From assembly GCA_902569865.1 (NCBI GenBank), contig CACFVT010000004.1, positions 1 to 50,080 of the forward strand: DNA of 50,080 nucleotides, written 5' to 3'. Shown here one piece after another: positions 30,046 to 38,414 of the stretch. The DNA is from an uncultured Alphaproteobacteria bacterium. GTDB taxonomy: Bacteria > Pseudomonadota > Alphaproteobacteria > HIMB59 > GCA-002718135. The notes below the pieces were generated by a model that saw nothing but the letters and a program-made list of their open reading frames with translations, was not told the DNA's origin and did not search any database. Position 1 is the first letter of the stretch; every line of letters begins with the position of its first letter. A program made the position numbers and the translations under genes.

Positions 30046-30965
30046 TTTGCAAATTCACATTCCATATTATCTTTTATTTTGTCAGGATCTTTTGCAAATT
30101 TGTTTCCTTTATAGTTTTGATTTAATATTAATAAGGTTTTGCATGCTTCAGAAAATTTATTCATTTCTTTTAAAGATTTAGATAACTCATAATACATTTC
30201 AGCCGCCTTTATACTTTGGGGAAAACGCTGAACACCCTCTCCAAATACAATAGCTGCTTTTCTATAATTTGACTCAAATAGATAAATTTTTCCTAACCAA
30301 AAATGTGCTGATCCAGAAAGTTGATTTTCTGGGAAGTTTTCAATAAATTCTTCAAGAGAAATCTTAGATTTATCATAGTTTTTTTTCATCATTTGATCCA
30401 ACGCGGCTTGTAATTGTTCTTCAGGTGTTAAAGTATTTAATTCTTTATCTTGATTTGTCATTTTTTTTTCTAAAGTTATTTCTTCATTATTAGAAATTTC
30501 ATTTGTATTTTCAGATATGACTAGTTTTCCTAGCGTATTTTCTTCTTCTCCATCTAATGTTGTTGATTTTTCTTTTCCACTAGATTCAATATTTTGAATT
30601 TCTATTTTATTCTTAATTTCATTTAAATTTAAATTCATATCATTTTCAAGTTTTTGGATATAATTAGAAAAATCATCCAATTTAAATATAATTTCCTCAA
30701 GTTGAAGAGTTAGATTTTTTATATCTTTTTCTAAATCATACATTCTAATATCAATAGAAGTAAATCTTTCTGCATCATCTTGATTATTTTTTAAATTCAA
30801 ATCATTGCTATCAAATGATTTATTAAAAACAGCTTTATTTAAATCACTTACTTCTTGCTTAATACGATCAAGTTGTTGTTTTACAGTCAGTGACTCCTCA
30901 GCGCTTAATGAATAAAAACATAAATTAGCAAAGACAAAAAAAATTATAGGTAAAAAGTATTTCAT
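30042..30965 (-). CDS. cpoB: Tol-Pal system TPR protein CpoB (YbgF)
   Basis: CpoB is a periplasmic partner of TolA and PBP1B that coordinates outer-membrane constriction with septal wall synthesis. The 307-residue product has a signal peptide (about 1-22), an N-terminal coiled coil (about 27-120), an acidic linker, and a C-terminal tetratricopeptide region (about 182-290) with typical helices such as SAHFWLGKIYLFESNYRKAAIVFGEG. It closes the tol-pal cluster, after a terminator hairpin behind pal, so it may have its own promoter or depend on read-through. Confidence 0.9.
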   Translation of the reverse strand: MKYFLPIIFFVFANLCFYSLSAEESLTVKQQLDRIKQEVSDLNKAVFNKSFDSNDLNLKNNQDDAERFTSIDIRMYDLEKDIKNLTLQLEEIIFKLDDFSNYIQKLENDMNLNLNEIKNKIEIQNIESSGKEKSTTLDGEEENTLGKLVISENTNEISNNEEITLEKKMTNQDKELNTLTPEEQLQAALDQMMKKNYDKSKISLEEFIENFPENQLSGSAHFWLGKIYLFESNYRKAAIVFGEGVQRFPQSIKAAEMYYELSKSLKEMNKFSEACKTLLILNQNYKGNKFAKDPDKIKDNMECEFAN

Positions 30966-31003
30966 TACAAAAATTATATTATTTTTTATTTAGACAAAAA
31001 TAA

Positions 31004-31025
31004 GGCGCTATAAAAATATAGCGCC
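31004..31025 (-). terminator. Intrinsic terminator after pal
   Basis: A 9-bp perfect stem (GGCGCTATA / TATAGCGCC) with a 4-base loop is followed on the minus strand by TTATTTTTG. It is GC-rich compared with its surroundings, which is a strong sign in this AT-rich genome. It separates pal from cpoB, so most tol-pal transcripts should end here. Confidence 0.85.
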
Positions 31026-31040
31026 ATTATTGAAAATAAT

Positions 31041-31562
31041 TTAGTTTACTATTGTTACTGATCTTCTATTTTGAGCCCAGGCACCATCATTGGAACCTAC
31101 TACAGCTGGTCTTTCTTTTCCATAGGATATTGTTGACACTCTATCAGCAGAAATTCCTAAATTTATAATGTAATTTTTAACCGACTGTGCTCTTTTTTCT
31201 CCTAATGCAAGGTTATATTCTCTTGTGCCTCTTTCATCACAATGACCTTCAATAATAACAGAAACATCAGAATATTGTTTAAGCCAAGCCACCTGATCCT
31301 GAAGTAGTTCTTTAGCATCAGAATCTAATTCAGAGCTATCATAGTCGAAGAAGACTCTATCACCAACATTTACAATTAGATCCTCTTGTGATCCTGGTTC
31401 TATTGAAGCTGATTCTGTATTTTCAGTATCAGCGCTTGAAGACACATCTGAAGAAGTAGATGTAGAACCTGATCCTGATGAGTCTGCAGTATCTTTTGGA
31501 GTTGTTGAACAAGCTGCTAAAAAAAATACTAAAAGTGCGCTCGCTATTAATTTTATAATCAT
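31041..31562 (-). CDS. pal: Peptidoglycan-associated lipoprotein Pal
   Basis: Pal anchors the outer membrane to peptidoglycan and binds TolB. It has a lipoprotein signal (lipobox LAAC, lipidated C18), a Ser/Thr-rich linker (about 19-60), and an OmpA-like domain with FFDYDSSELDSDAKELLQDQ, EGHCDERGTREYNLALGEKRA and SYGKERPAV. The length (173) is typical. It lies 108 nt after tolB with a GGGAGAG binding site and is followed by an intrinsic terminator. Confidence 0.97.
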   Translation of the reverse strand: MIIKLIASALLVFFLAACSTTPKDTADSSGSGSTSTSSDVSSSADTENTESASIEPGSQEDLIVNVGDRVFFDYDSSELDSDAKELLQDQVAWLKQYSDVSVIIEGHCDERGTREYNLALGEKRAQSVKNYIINLGISADRVSTISYGKERPAVVGSNDGAWAQNRRSVTIVN

Positions 31563-31670
31563 ATAAAAACTCTCCCGATGTGTAATATCAATAAAAATCT
31601 ATACTTTAATTACCATTTTTTTTATTAATTCATATATATTTTTTTTAAAAATGTATATTTTTCCTTAAAA

Positions 31671-32984
31671 TTAATGCATTAATGGAGACCAAGCTGGGTC
31701 AGAACCTCCCAAAGGAGTTATAATTTTTCTCTCATTATAACCTGTAAGATCAATAGAGTATAAACTTGAATCCCCTCCACTTCCATCTGCAGATGTACGT
31801 TCGTCCTTAAAATACATCAAATATCTTCCATTTGGAGACCAAGTCGGACCCTCAACATGAAAAGATTTTGCTATCATCCTTTCATTGGAGCCATCAATTT
31901 CCATAACTCCTATATAGAACTGGCCACCTTCTTGCTTTGTAAAAGCAATCATATCTCCTCTTGGAGACCACACTGGTGTATAGTAACTCCCCCTCTCTCT
32001 ACTTATTCTTTTAAGGTTTTTTCCATTAACATCGATAATATACAAGTGTCTTCTGCCTGTTCTATCAGAGTTAAATACGATTTTTTTTCCATCTGGGGAA
32101 AAACTTCCAGAGACATCAATTGATGAGTTGTTAGTTATTCTTTTTGTCGCTCTTGTTGGGAGATCTAAAATATAAATTTCTGAATTCCCAACATCAGGTT
32201 CTGAATAAGACATGACAATTTTACTTCCATCTGGTGAGAAGCGTGGAGCAAAAGTCATTCCAGGAAATTCACCTACTATTTCTTGCTGCCCAGTCTCTAT
32301 ATCGAAAATAAAAACCCTGGGGCTATTAGCCTTTACATAAGACATAAAAGTTATTTTTTGAGAGTTAGGCGAAAAACGTGGAGTTAAAACCAAATAAGAA
32401 CCATCAGTCAAAAAACGATGATTAGCTTGGTCTTGATCCATAATTGCTAATCGTTTTTGTCTATTATCTTTTGGTCCAGTTTCAGCTACATAAACTATTC
32501 TAGTATCAAAAAAACCACCCTCACCTGTTATTCGTTGGAAAATAGCATCTGAAATAATATGAGCTACCCTTCTCCAGTTTTTTTTACTTGTTTTATATTT
32601 TTTACCCACTATTTGCTTTTGAGCAAAAACATCAAACAATCTAAACTCTACAGAAATATTTTCATTGTTTGTTTCAATTTTACCAGCAACTAAGTGCTGA
32701 GCCTTAATTACTTTCCAATCTTCAAACCTAGGTTGGTTAGATAAAGACTCAGAAGATTGTATAAATGCTTTTTTATCAAGAGGAATAAACAAACCTGACC
32801 TTTCCAAATTATCAGAAATTACAGAGGAGATATTTTTCCCAATTTTTTCTAGAGAAGAATTATTAGAAAACAAATCAGTGACTGCTATTGGAGTTGGTTT
32901 TACTGTTCCCTGACTAAGAGTTAATTCAAGAGCATAAGTATTAATTGAAGTAAAAGTTAAGAATAATATTAGTAAATATTTCAT
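31671..32984 (-). CDS. tolB: Tol-Pal translocation protein TolB
   Basis: This is a periplasmic protein that links TolA to Pal. The product has a signal peptide (about 1-18), an N-terminal domain and a C-terminal six-bladed beta-propeller from about 190 with WD40-like repeats (for example PRFSPNSQKITFMSY, PRFSPDGSKIVMSYS, GSFSPDGKKIVFNSD, PVWSPRGDMIAFT, PTWSPNGRYLMYF). The length (437) and repeat spacing are normal. It starts 11 nt after tolA. Confidence 0.97.
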   Translation of the reverse strand: MKYLLILFLTFTSINTYALELTLSQGTVKPTPIAVTDLFSNNSSLEKIGKNISSVISDNLERSGLFIPLDKKAFIQSSESLSNQPRFEDWKVIKAQHLVAGKIETNNENISVEFRLFDVFAQKQIVGKKYKTSKKNWRRVAHIISDAIFQRITGEGGFFDTRIVYVAETGPKDNRQKRLAIMDQDQANHRFLTDGSYLVLTPRFSPNSQKITFMSYVKANSPRVFIFDIETGQQEIVGEFPGMTFAPRFSPDGSKIVMSYSEPDVGNSEIYILDLPTRATKRITNNSSIDVSGSFSPDGKKIVFNSDRTGRRHLYIIDVNGKNLKRISRERGSYYTPVWSPRGDMIAFTKQEGGQFYIGVMEIDGSNERMIAKSFHVEGPTWSPNGRYLMYFKDERTSADGSGGDSSLYSIDLTGYNERKIITPLGGSDPAWSPLMH

Positions 32985-32995
32985 TTTATAAATAA

Positions 32996-34057
32996 TTAAT
33001 TTTTAATCCAACTATAATCAATTGTTATCTTTAAGTCTTTCCATGATTCATACTTATCAAGAGGTAATTTAAGTTTAGAACAAAGAGGGTTATATAAAGT
33101 GGCCACTGCGCTTTCTGTAATTGCTTCATAATAAGGATTACTCTTACTTATATTTGTGTCAAGAATTTGTACAGTGTCTTTTCTGACATTAGCCTCTCTA
33201 TCAATTTTTGCACTAATTTTTACCATTTCATCACCTATTATTTGAGTGCCTGCCCTGGGATTAAAGCAACTTCTTAATTGCTGTAAAACAAGATCCATTT
33301 CAGAAATTGATACTTCTATATTTGCTTTATTCTCATTCTCATTATCTTGCTCTATTTTATCTTCTTCATTATTATTGTTATTAGAAGTATTTGATATATC
33401 TTCATTCCTTAAGTCTTTCAGCATTGTTGCAAGATTAAAATCTGGCTCTGGTTTTGAAACAGGTTTTGGTTTATCTATAATTTTGGTATCTTTCTTAATC
33501 TCTGGTTTTGTTTTATTTTCAATCACTACATCACTTATTGCTTTTATCTGTTCTGGAGCTTTTGGTTTTAATTTAGGTTTTATTTTATTAACTTTTAGTG
33601 TTTCTCCACTCTCTACATTTAACTTTTTTTCTTCAATTAAATTGTTAATTTCCTTTTTTTTTAAGGTAATATTTTTTGACTCAGGTTTCTTTATCATTTC
33701 AGTATCATTGATCTTTTTTTCGTTTGTATTTACTTTTTTCTTAGTTTTTTCATTTAAATCTATTTTTTGAATTTCGGTATTTTCAGAAGAGGTAAATTTT
33801 TTTTGTTCTATTTTTTTTGATTCTTTATTAATTTCAATATTTTCTTTTTTAGATGTTAATGATGTAACATCAGAAACATTTAAAATTTCAATTGGTATTA
33901 CTTGAGGCATTGGTATTTTTTTTGGTTTAAAAAAGTCAGGGAGTCCAATAGCAAATAATAAGATAATCAAATGCAGAAAAAGAGAAAAGTAAATTCCTAA
34001 ATGATTTGGTTTAGAGTTTTCTATATAATTAAAAGCCTTGTAATATAAGGACTGCAT
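32996..34057 (-). CDS. tolA: TolA, periplasm-spanning protein of the Tol-Pal system
   Basis: TolA transmits inner-membrane energy from TolQR to the outer membrane. It has a short cytoplasmic start, one membrane helix (about 22-41), a long Lys/Glu/Asn-rich charged domain (about 60-240) expected to be helical and extended, and a compact C-terminal domain with LVLQQLRSCFNPRAG (about 257-271). The linker's composition is lysine- and asparagine-rich, as AT-rich genomes favour, and is poorly conserved. Its place between tolR and tolB decides the assignment. Confidence 0.9.
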   Translation of the reverse strand: MQSLYYKAFNYIENSKPNHLGIYFSLFLHLIILLFAIGLPDFFKPKKIPMPQVIPIEILNVSDVTSLTSKKENIEINKESKKIEQKKFTSSENTEIQKIDLNEKTKKKVNTNEKKINDTEMIKKPESKNITLKKKEINNLIEEKKLNVESGETLKVNKIKPKLKPKAPEQIKAISDVVIENKTKPEIKKDTKIIDKPKPVSKPEPDFNLATMLKDLRNEDISNTSNNNNNEEDKIEQDNENENKANIEVSISEMDLVLQQLRSCFNPRAGTQIIGDEMVKISAKIDREANVRKDTVQILDTNISKSNPYYEAITESAVATLYNPLCSKLKLPLDKYESWKDLKITIDYSWIKN

Positions 34058-34062
34058 TATAT

Positions 34063-34494
34063 TTAATTTTCTTTTGGATTTTGAGTAACAAGAGCTACTT
34101 TAATATATCCTGCAGAGTTTACTAATGACATAATTTCCATTATTCTACCATAGGCAACCACCCTATCACCTCTTACATATATCCTAGCTTCCTTATTTAA
34201 TTCAGTTATAGCATTTAATCTTGGTATTAAATTTTCAACTGCAACTTTAGATTCTCCTAAATAAATCTCACCGCCTAATTTAACAGTAATTTCTAATGGA
34301 TCCTTTTGGTCGGTTAATGCAGATGCTTTTACTTTTGGAAGATCTACAGGGATACCAACAGTTAGTAGTGGTGCTGTAACCATGAAAACAATTAGTAAAA
34401 CTAACATAACATCAACAAAAGGTGTGACATTAATCTCACTCATTTGAGAGTATTTCTTACGTCTTCTTAATGAATTGTTATTTAAGTTTATCAA
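34063..34494 (-). CDS. tolR: Biopolymer transport protein TolR (ExbD family)
   Basis: This is the proton-channel partner of TolQ. The single membrane helix (about 20-42) contains the conserved Asp in INVTPFVDVMLVLLIVFMV, and is followed by a periplasmic domain ending in SAGYIKVALVTQ. The length of 143 residues is typical. It starts 1 nt after tolQ and is followed by tolA after 5 nt. Confidence 0.96.
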   Translation of the reverse strand: MINLNNNSLRRRKKYSQMSEINVTPFVDVMLVLLIVFMVTAPLLTVGIPVDLPKVKASALTDQKDPLEITVKLGGEIYLGESKVAVENLIPRLNAITELNKEARIYVRGDRVVAYGRIMEIMSLVNSAGYIKVALVTQNPKEN

Positions 34495-34495
34495 T

Positions 34496-35215
34496 TTATT
34501 TTTTCTCTAATTGTCTAAAAAAAATTGTTGTAAACTCATCCATAAAAGTCTCTAAAGAAACAAAATACTTGGACAAATCACTTGAAATTTTATTATATGC
34601 AACAACTGCAGGAATAGCCACAAAAAGGCCAAGTGCAGTAGCGAATAATGCTTCTGCTATTCCTGGTGCTACTACAGATAAATTAGTATTTTGAGCAACA
34701 GCAATTGATTTAAAACTGTTCATAATACCCCAAACCGTTCCAAATAATCCTATAAATGGTGCAGTAGAACCAGATGTTGCTAAAAATGTCAGATTTTTCT
34801 CCACTATTTCACTTTCTTTATTAAAAGTTACCACCATGGATCTTTGCATTCTATCCTTTAGTGATGAAAGGTTTGCGCTTATTTCACCTTCGTGACTTGA
34901 TTTACTTTTTTTCCATTCTGAAATTGCAGCACAAAAAATTTTTGACTTAGGATCAAGTTTATTAAAGTTTAAAGTTTCGTATAAATCTTCAAAAGAATTG
35001 CCTGACCAAAAAATTTCTTCAAATTCTTTTTCCATCTGCTTAAGTTGTCTTAATCTGACAAGCTTAGAAACAATTATGCTCCATGAATATAGCGATGCTA
35101 AAATTAATATTATTATAACTGATTTTACAACAAGATCGGCACTCATAAAAAGTGCAAACATTGAGAAATCTATGTTTTCAGATGCAATATTATTAACTGT
35201 GCTAACTTCTTCCAT
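34496..35215 (-). CDS. tolQ: TolQ, MotA/TolQ/ExbB proton channel protein
   Basis: TolQ forms the proton-powered stator with TolR. Three membrane segments are visible (about 28-48, 135-158, 172-195), with the channel-lining TSGSTAPFIGLFGTVWGIMNSF followed by PGIAEALFATALGLFVAIPAVVAYN. The 239-residue length is normal. The ATG overlaps the stop of the upstream nuclease gene by 1 nt (TAATG), so translation of tolQ may depend on that gene. No ybgC precedes it, although this is common elsewhere. Confidence 0.97.
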   Translation of the reverse strand: MEEVSTVNNIASENIDFSMFALFMSADLVVKSVIIILILASLYSWSIIVSKLVRLRQLKQMEKEFEEIFWSGNSFEDLYETLNFNKLDPKSKIFCAAISEWKKSKSSHEGEISANLSSLKDRMQRSMVVTFNKESEIVEKNLTFLATSGSTAPFIGLFGTVWGIMNSFKSIAVAQNTNLSVVAPGIAEALFATALGLFVAIPAVVAYNKISSDLSKYFVSLETFMDEFTTIFFRQLEKK

Positions 35216-35514
35216 TATTCTGTATCCTTTATTTTTGTTAAATCATCACTATGAACCATAATCCAAAAACCTGGTCTATTTTTTTCACACAATGCTATAA
35301 CAGGAGTTTTACCCTCATCTTTAGCAAGTTTTGCTGTATCATCCCATAAAGAAACAGCTGTATGTTTTGCTCTTAATTTGCACTCTATAAAAAGTTCATC
35401 ATGAATAACATCCGCACGTGTAACTTTTCCATTACCTCCACTTAAAGGAGTTCTTTGGCCATTAAAATAATTTGCAACATCTCTTTCTCTTTTTTTCCAA
35501 GCTTTATCAGGCAT
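35215..35514 (-). CDS. Small PD-(D/E)XK nuclease, Holliday-junction-resolvase-like (Hjc-type architecture)
   Basis: This 99-residue protein shows ERDV with Glu10, SGGNGK at 25-30, ADVI with Asp35, and IECK with Glu44 and Lys46. The order E...S..D...ExK and the short length match the archaeal and phage Hjc type of Holliday-junction resolvase, and more broadly small PD-(D/E)XK enzymes. The catalytic set is complete. A good AGGAAG ribosome-binding site precedes the ATG; the stop overlaps tolQ by 1 nt and yebC ends 13 nt upstream. In many alphaproteobacteria this slot holds ruvC-ruvA-ruvB-ybgC, so it may be a replacement for RuvC. That functional idea is inference; a structure-specific or restriction-type nuclease is also possible. 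Confidence 0.7.
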   Translation of the reverse strand: MPDKAWKKRERDVANYFNGQRTPLSGGNGKVTRADVIHDELFIECKLRAKHTAVSLWDDTAKLAKDEGKTPVIALCEKNRPGFWIMVHSDDLTKIKDTE

Positions 35515-35527
35515 AATCTTCCTTTCG

Positions 35528-36277
35528 CTATGCTGTTAACGTGTTTAATATATCATCACTAACATCAAAATTTGATGATACTACTTGTACATCTTCATTT
35601 TCTTCTAATATATTCAATAACTTAAATAATGTTTCAGCTTTTTCTTTTGACACAGAAATTTCATTTTCACTTTTCCAAATTAATCCTGTAAAATTTGTTG
35701 GACCAAATCTTTCAATTATTTTTTGATTAAGTTGATGAAGAATTGTTTGATCACAATAAATATTGTATACATCCTCATTAAGCTCATAATCTTCAGATCC
35801 ATTTTCTATAATAAAATCAAATAGTTCTTCTTCATTAATATTATTTTTATTTAATGTGATGCTTCCTAATCTTTTAAAACCAAAACTAACACTTCCCGTC
35901 TCACCAAGATTTCCTCCATATTTACTAAAAGTGGATCTTACCTCTGCTGCTGTTCTGTTTTTATTATTAGTAAGAGCTTCGACAATAATTGCAACACCAT
36001 CTGGACCATAACCTTCATATCTTACTTCTTCATAATTACTGTCAGAATCATTCCCTTCACCTTTTTTAATAGCTCTTTCGATATTATCTTTAGGCATATT
36101 TAAAGACTTTGCTGTTCCTACTGCTGATCTTAATCTTATATTTTTTTCAGGATCAGGCCCCCCTTCTTTTACTGCAACAGAAATTTCTCTACCTAATCTA
36201 GAAAAGATCTTTGCTCGTTTTTTATCTTGTGCACCTTTTCGATGCATAATATTTTTAAATTTAGAATGGCCTGCCAT
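35528..36277 (-). CDS. yebC: YebC/PmpR-family protein
   Basis: This family binds DNA or the ribosome and is reported as a transcriptional regulator or as a helper of translation through proline runs. The 249 residues begin with the hallmark MAGHSKFKNIMHRKGAQDKKRAKIFSRLGREI and include NMPKDNIERAIKKGEG and YEGYGPDGVAIIVEALTNNKNRT. It precedes the putative nuclease and tol genes, as yebC precedes ruvC in relatives. Confidence 0.95.
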   Translation of the reverse strand: MAGHSKFKNIMHRKGAQDKKRAKIFSRLGREISVAVKEGGPDPEKNIRLRSAVGTAKSLNMPKDNIERAIKKGEGNDSDSNYEEVRYEGYGPDGVAIIVEALTNNKNRTAAEVRSTFSKYGGNLGETGSVSFGFKRLGSITLNKNNINEEELFDFIIENGSEDYELNEDVYNIYCDQTILHQLNQKIIERFGPTNFTGLIWKSENEISVSKEKAETLFKLLNILEENEDVQVVSSNFDVSDDILNTLTA

Positions 36278-36355
36278 AACTCTCTATAAATATTTTGTTC
36301 GTTATCAGTAAAGTAATTTAAATAAATCAATATTGTGTCTAATATATGTAATTTT

Positions 36356-37144
36356 TTACATCTGAAAAGGTACAATTTTCAATGATAATCCAGTGCTATC
36401 ATCAATTTCAATGTATGTTCCACATATAGTTATTTTGTTATCAGCAGGAAAAAACCTGCTTTCTGATCTATAGCCTTTAACAAAACCATGAATAGGGTTT
36501 TCTTTATCCATACCAATAACCGAGTTATAATCACCCGTCATTCCAACGTCTGTTTGATAAGCAGTACCACCATCAAGTATCTTTGCATCTGCTGTAGGAA
36601 TATGTGTATGAGTTCCAAGAATAGCTGAAACTTTCCCATCAAAATAATGACCAAAAGCATTTTTTTCTGATGTTGTTTCACCATGCATATCAATGAATAT
36701 GGCACTACAAGTTGATCCCAGTTTTTCTTTTTGTAAAAAATTCTTAGTCACGCTAAACGGGTCATCTAAAGAAAGACCCATGAATAACCTTAACATAACC
36801 TGCACAATTATAATCTTTTTATCATTATTAAGTTTTAGTTCATAATACCCTTTTCCAGGGACTCCACTTGGATAATTTAATGCCCTAACAATTTTAGGAC
36901 ATTCTTCAATGTATGATAACATTTCCCTTTGATCCCATGCGTGATTTCCCAACGTTATTACATCGACGCCCGCTTCAATAAGTTGAACTGCAATTTTTTT
37001 TGTGATCCCATAACCGGCAGCTGCATTTTCAGCATTAACTATCAATGCATCAGGTTTATATTGATTCTTTATATCTGAAATTTTTTTAATAAATGTTTCT
37101 CTAGCTTCTTTCCCGACAATATCCCCAATAAATACTAATTTCAT
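36356..37144 (-). CDS. YmdB/TIGR00282-family metallophosphoesterase
   Basis: Relatives hydrolyse cyclic nucleotides such as 2',3'-cAMP with a dinuclear metal centre. The 262-residue product shows MKLVFIGDIVGKEARE (metal ligand Asp), VNAENAAAGYGI, the metal site LGNHAWDQREM, and the closing histidines in IFIDMHGETTSEK and ILGTHTHIPTAD. The family length is near 260. It overlaps the next gene, the 5-formyl-THF cyclo-ligase, by 4 nt, as in other alphaproteobacteria. Confidence 0.9.
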   Translation of the reverse strand: MKLVFIGDIVGKEARETFIKKISDIKNQYKPDALIVNAENAAAGYGITKKIAVQLIEAGVDVITLGNHAWDQREMLSYIEECPKIVRALNYPSGVPGKGYYELKLNNDKKIIIVQVMLRLFMGLSLDDPFSVTKNFLQKEKLGSTCSAIFIDMHGETTSEKNAFGHYFDGKVSAILGTHTHIPTADAKILDGGTAYQTDVGMTGDYNSVIGMDKENPIHGFVKGYRSESRFFPADNKITICGTYIEIDDSTGLSLKIVPFQM

Positions 37145-37722
37145 ATAAACTTGTATAATTGTTTTTCAGTTAAAACGAAATCTAATTTATAATCAAAACC
37201 ATCTATAGGTATTTTATTTTGCTTTTGCTCATCAAAAGCAAAGCCTACAGTATAAAATTTTAAATTTAATTTTCTTAATTTTGCAAAAGTTTTATCATAA
37301 AAACCTCCTCCATATCCCAGCCTATATCCATTCAAATCGAAACCTAAGCAGGGAACAAAAAATAATTGTGGGAGTGTTTCCTCATTTTTATTTGTTGGTT
37401 CAGGAATATTATATTTACCTAATTTAAAATTCGTATTTGGATTACTTTTTATAAAAATAAGCTCTGTTGAATCTCTTTTAATTACAGGAAATGATAATGT
37501 TTTACCTAAATCCATAATTTTTTTATTTAGTTGATGTGTTGATATTTCTGAGCGAATTGAAATGAAACTTGCAATATTTAGAATCTCTTTAAAATTAATA
37601 TATTTATTTATTTGCTCAAAAACCTTAACATTAAATTCAATAGTAGAATTTTTTTTTATTAAATCTCTTTTATGAGTTAAAATTTTTCTCAAATTTATTT
37701 TTTGAGAAAGTAATTCATTCAT
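37141..37722 (-). CDS. 5-formyltetrahydrofolate cyclo-ligase
   Basis: This enzyme converts 5-formyl-THF to 5,10-methenyl-THF using ATP and so recycles folate. Family motifs in the 193 residues include a basic N-terminus (KINLRKILTHKRD), FISIRSEISTHQL, FPVIKRDSTELIF and the active-site FFVPCLGFDLNGYRLGYGGGFYDKTFAKL. It overlaps zapA by 8 nt. In many proteobacteria the 6S RNA gene lies between zapA and this gene; here there is no room for it. Confidence 0.92.
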   Translation of the reverse strand: MNELLSQKINLRKILTHKRDLIKKNSTIEFNVKVFEQINKYINFKEILNIASFISIRSEISTHQLNKKIMDLGKTLSFPVIKRDSTELIFIKSNPNTNFKLGKYNIPEPTNKNEETLPQLFFVPCLGFDLNGYRLGYGGGFYDKTFAKLRKLNLKFYTVGFAFDEQKQNKIPIDGFDYKLDFVLTEKQLYKFI

Positions 37723-38143
37723 GATTTTTTTTTAAAATATTATTTTTAATTTGCGTAAGTTCACTATGAAATTCTTCTAAAGCATATTCTAATTTTGATA
37801 CTTCATCAGTCTTATTATTTAGTTCTGATTTGATTTTTTTTATTGCATTAATACTTTCTTCAGACTCTTTTTTTGTTAACTTAATCTCTTTTTTTAATAA
37901 CTCATTATCAGTTTCTTTGATATTCAGCCTATCTTTTAATGCTTGAATACCCCCAATTGAGTCCTGCAGTTCTAAGCTAATAAGTGTAGCAATCTTCAGG
38001 TCGCTTACTTTTCCATGTAAGTGAGAAAATTTATTCCAATTTTTATTTAATGTTTCTACTGCCTTTAATAGTCTTTGTTTTTCATCTTCTTTATATGATA
38101 ATTTTAATTTTTGATTAAATATGCTTACCTCAAGATCGGGCAT
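37715..38143 (-). CDS. zapA: Cell division protein ZapA
   Basis: ZapA cross-links FtsZ filaments at the division site. The first part has the family fold (MPDLEVSIFNQKLKLSYKEDEKQRLLKAVETLN), and the C-terminal half (about 60-140) is a long coiled coil, longer than in E. coli. I chose the ATG at 38143 (142 residues) because MPDLEV is the typical start; a longer reading from 38176 would overlap the upstream gene by 47 nt. It lies directly before the folate cyclo-ligase. Confidence 0.85.
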   Translation of the reverse strand: MPDLEVSIFNQKLKLSYKEDEKQRLLKAVETLNKNWNKFSHLHGKVSDLKIATLISLELQDSIGGIQALKDRLNIKETDNELLKKEIKLTKKESEESINAIKKIKSELNNKTDEVSKLEYALEEFHSELTQIKNNILKKNHE

Positions 38144-38330
38144 TTTCTTCCTCAAGAAATTCTTCCAATTCTTCAACGCTTTCTCTAATTCCTTTTTTTA
38201 ACCCTGACAACTCTTTATTCAATTCATCAATCTTTTTTTCAAAATTATTATCATTATCTAAATTCTCAGAAATATTTTTTATTTCTTGAATAATTTTTTT
38301 TAAAAGAGATATTTTTTCATCAATTTTCAT
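38130..38330 (-). CDS. Short coiled-coil protein (DUF4164-like)
   Basis: This is a 66-residue, highly charged, predicted all-helical protein (for example DNNFEKKIDELNKELSGLKKGI). It overlaps zapA by 14 nt and is divergent from tkt, the position occupied by DUF4164 proteins in other alphaproteobacteria. The family assignment rests on position and composition; I did not identify specific motifs. A role with ZapA in division is possible by neighbourhood only. Confidence 0.6.
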   Translation of the reverse strand: MKIDEKISLLKKIIQEIKNISENLDNDNNFEKKIDELNKELSGLKKGIRESVEELEEFLEEENARS

Positions 38331-38353
38331 ATGTATTTTATAGTTCGATTATT

Positions 38354-38380
38354 TTAAAATGTCACTTTATTGCATTTTAA
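38354..38380. repeat. Inverted repeat in the DUF4164/tkt divergent spacer
   Basis: TTAAAATG and CATTTTAA form 8-bp arms around an 11-base spacer, in the 84-base divergent region upstream of tkt. It may be a regulator-binding site or chance in AT-rich DNA; no regulator is identified. Confidence 0.3.
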
Positions 38381-38414
38381 TATTAGTGTAAAAGAATACA
38401 AATACCGAGGGAAT

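Noticed and set aside
33246-33770. 174-residue hydrophobic frame opposite tolA
   Set aside because: The hydrophobic look comes from reading the Lys/Glu-rich TolA linker in reverse complement; it is a shadow.
38144-38176. Longer zapA start
   Set aside because: The added residues overlap the upstream coiled-coil gene and the family normally starts near MPDLEV.
38370-38414. Transketolase starting at an upstream TTG (38370)
   Set aside because: It has no ribosome-binding site and lies in the inverted repeat of the promoter region; the TTG at 38415 has GAGGG at good spacing.
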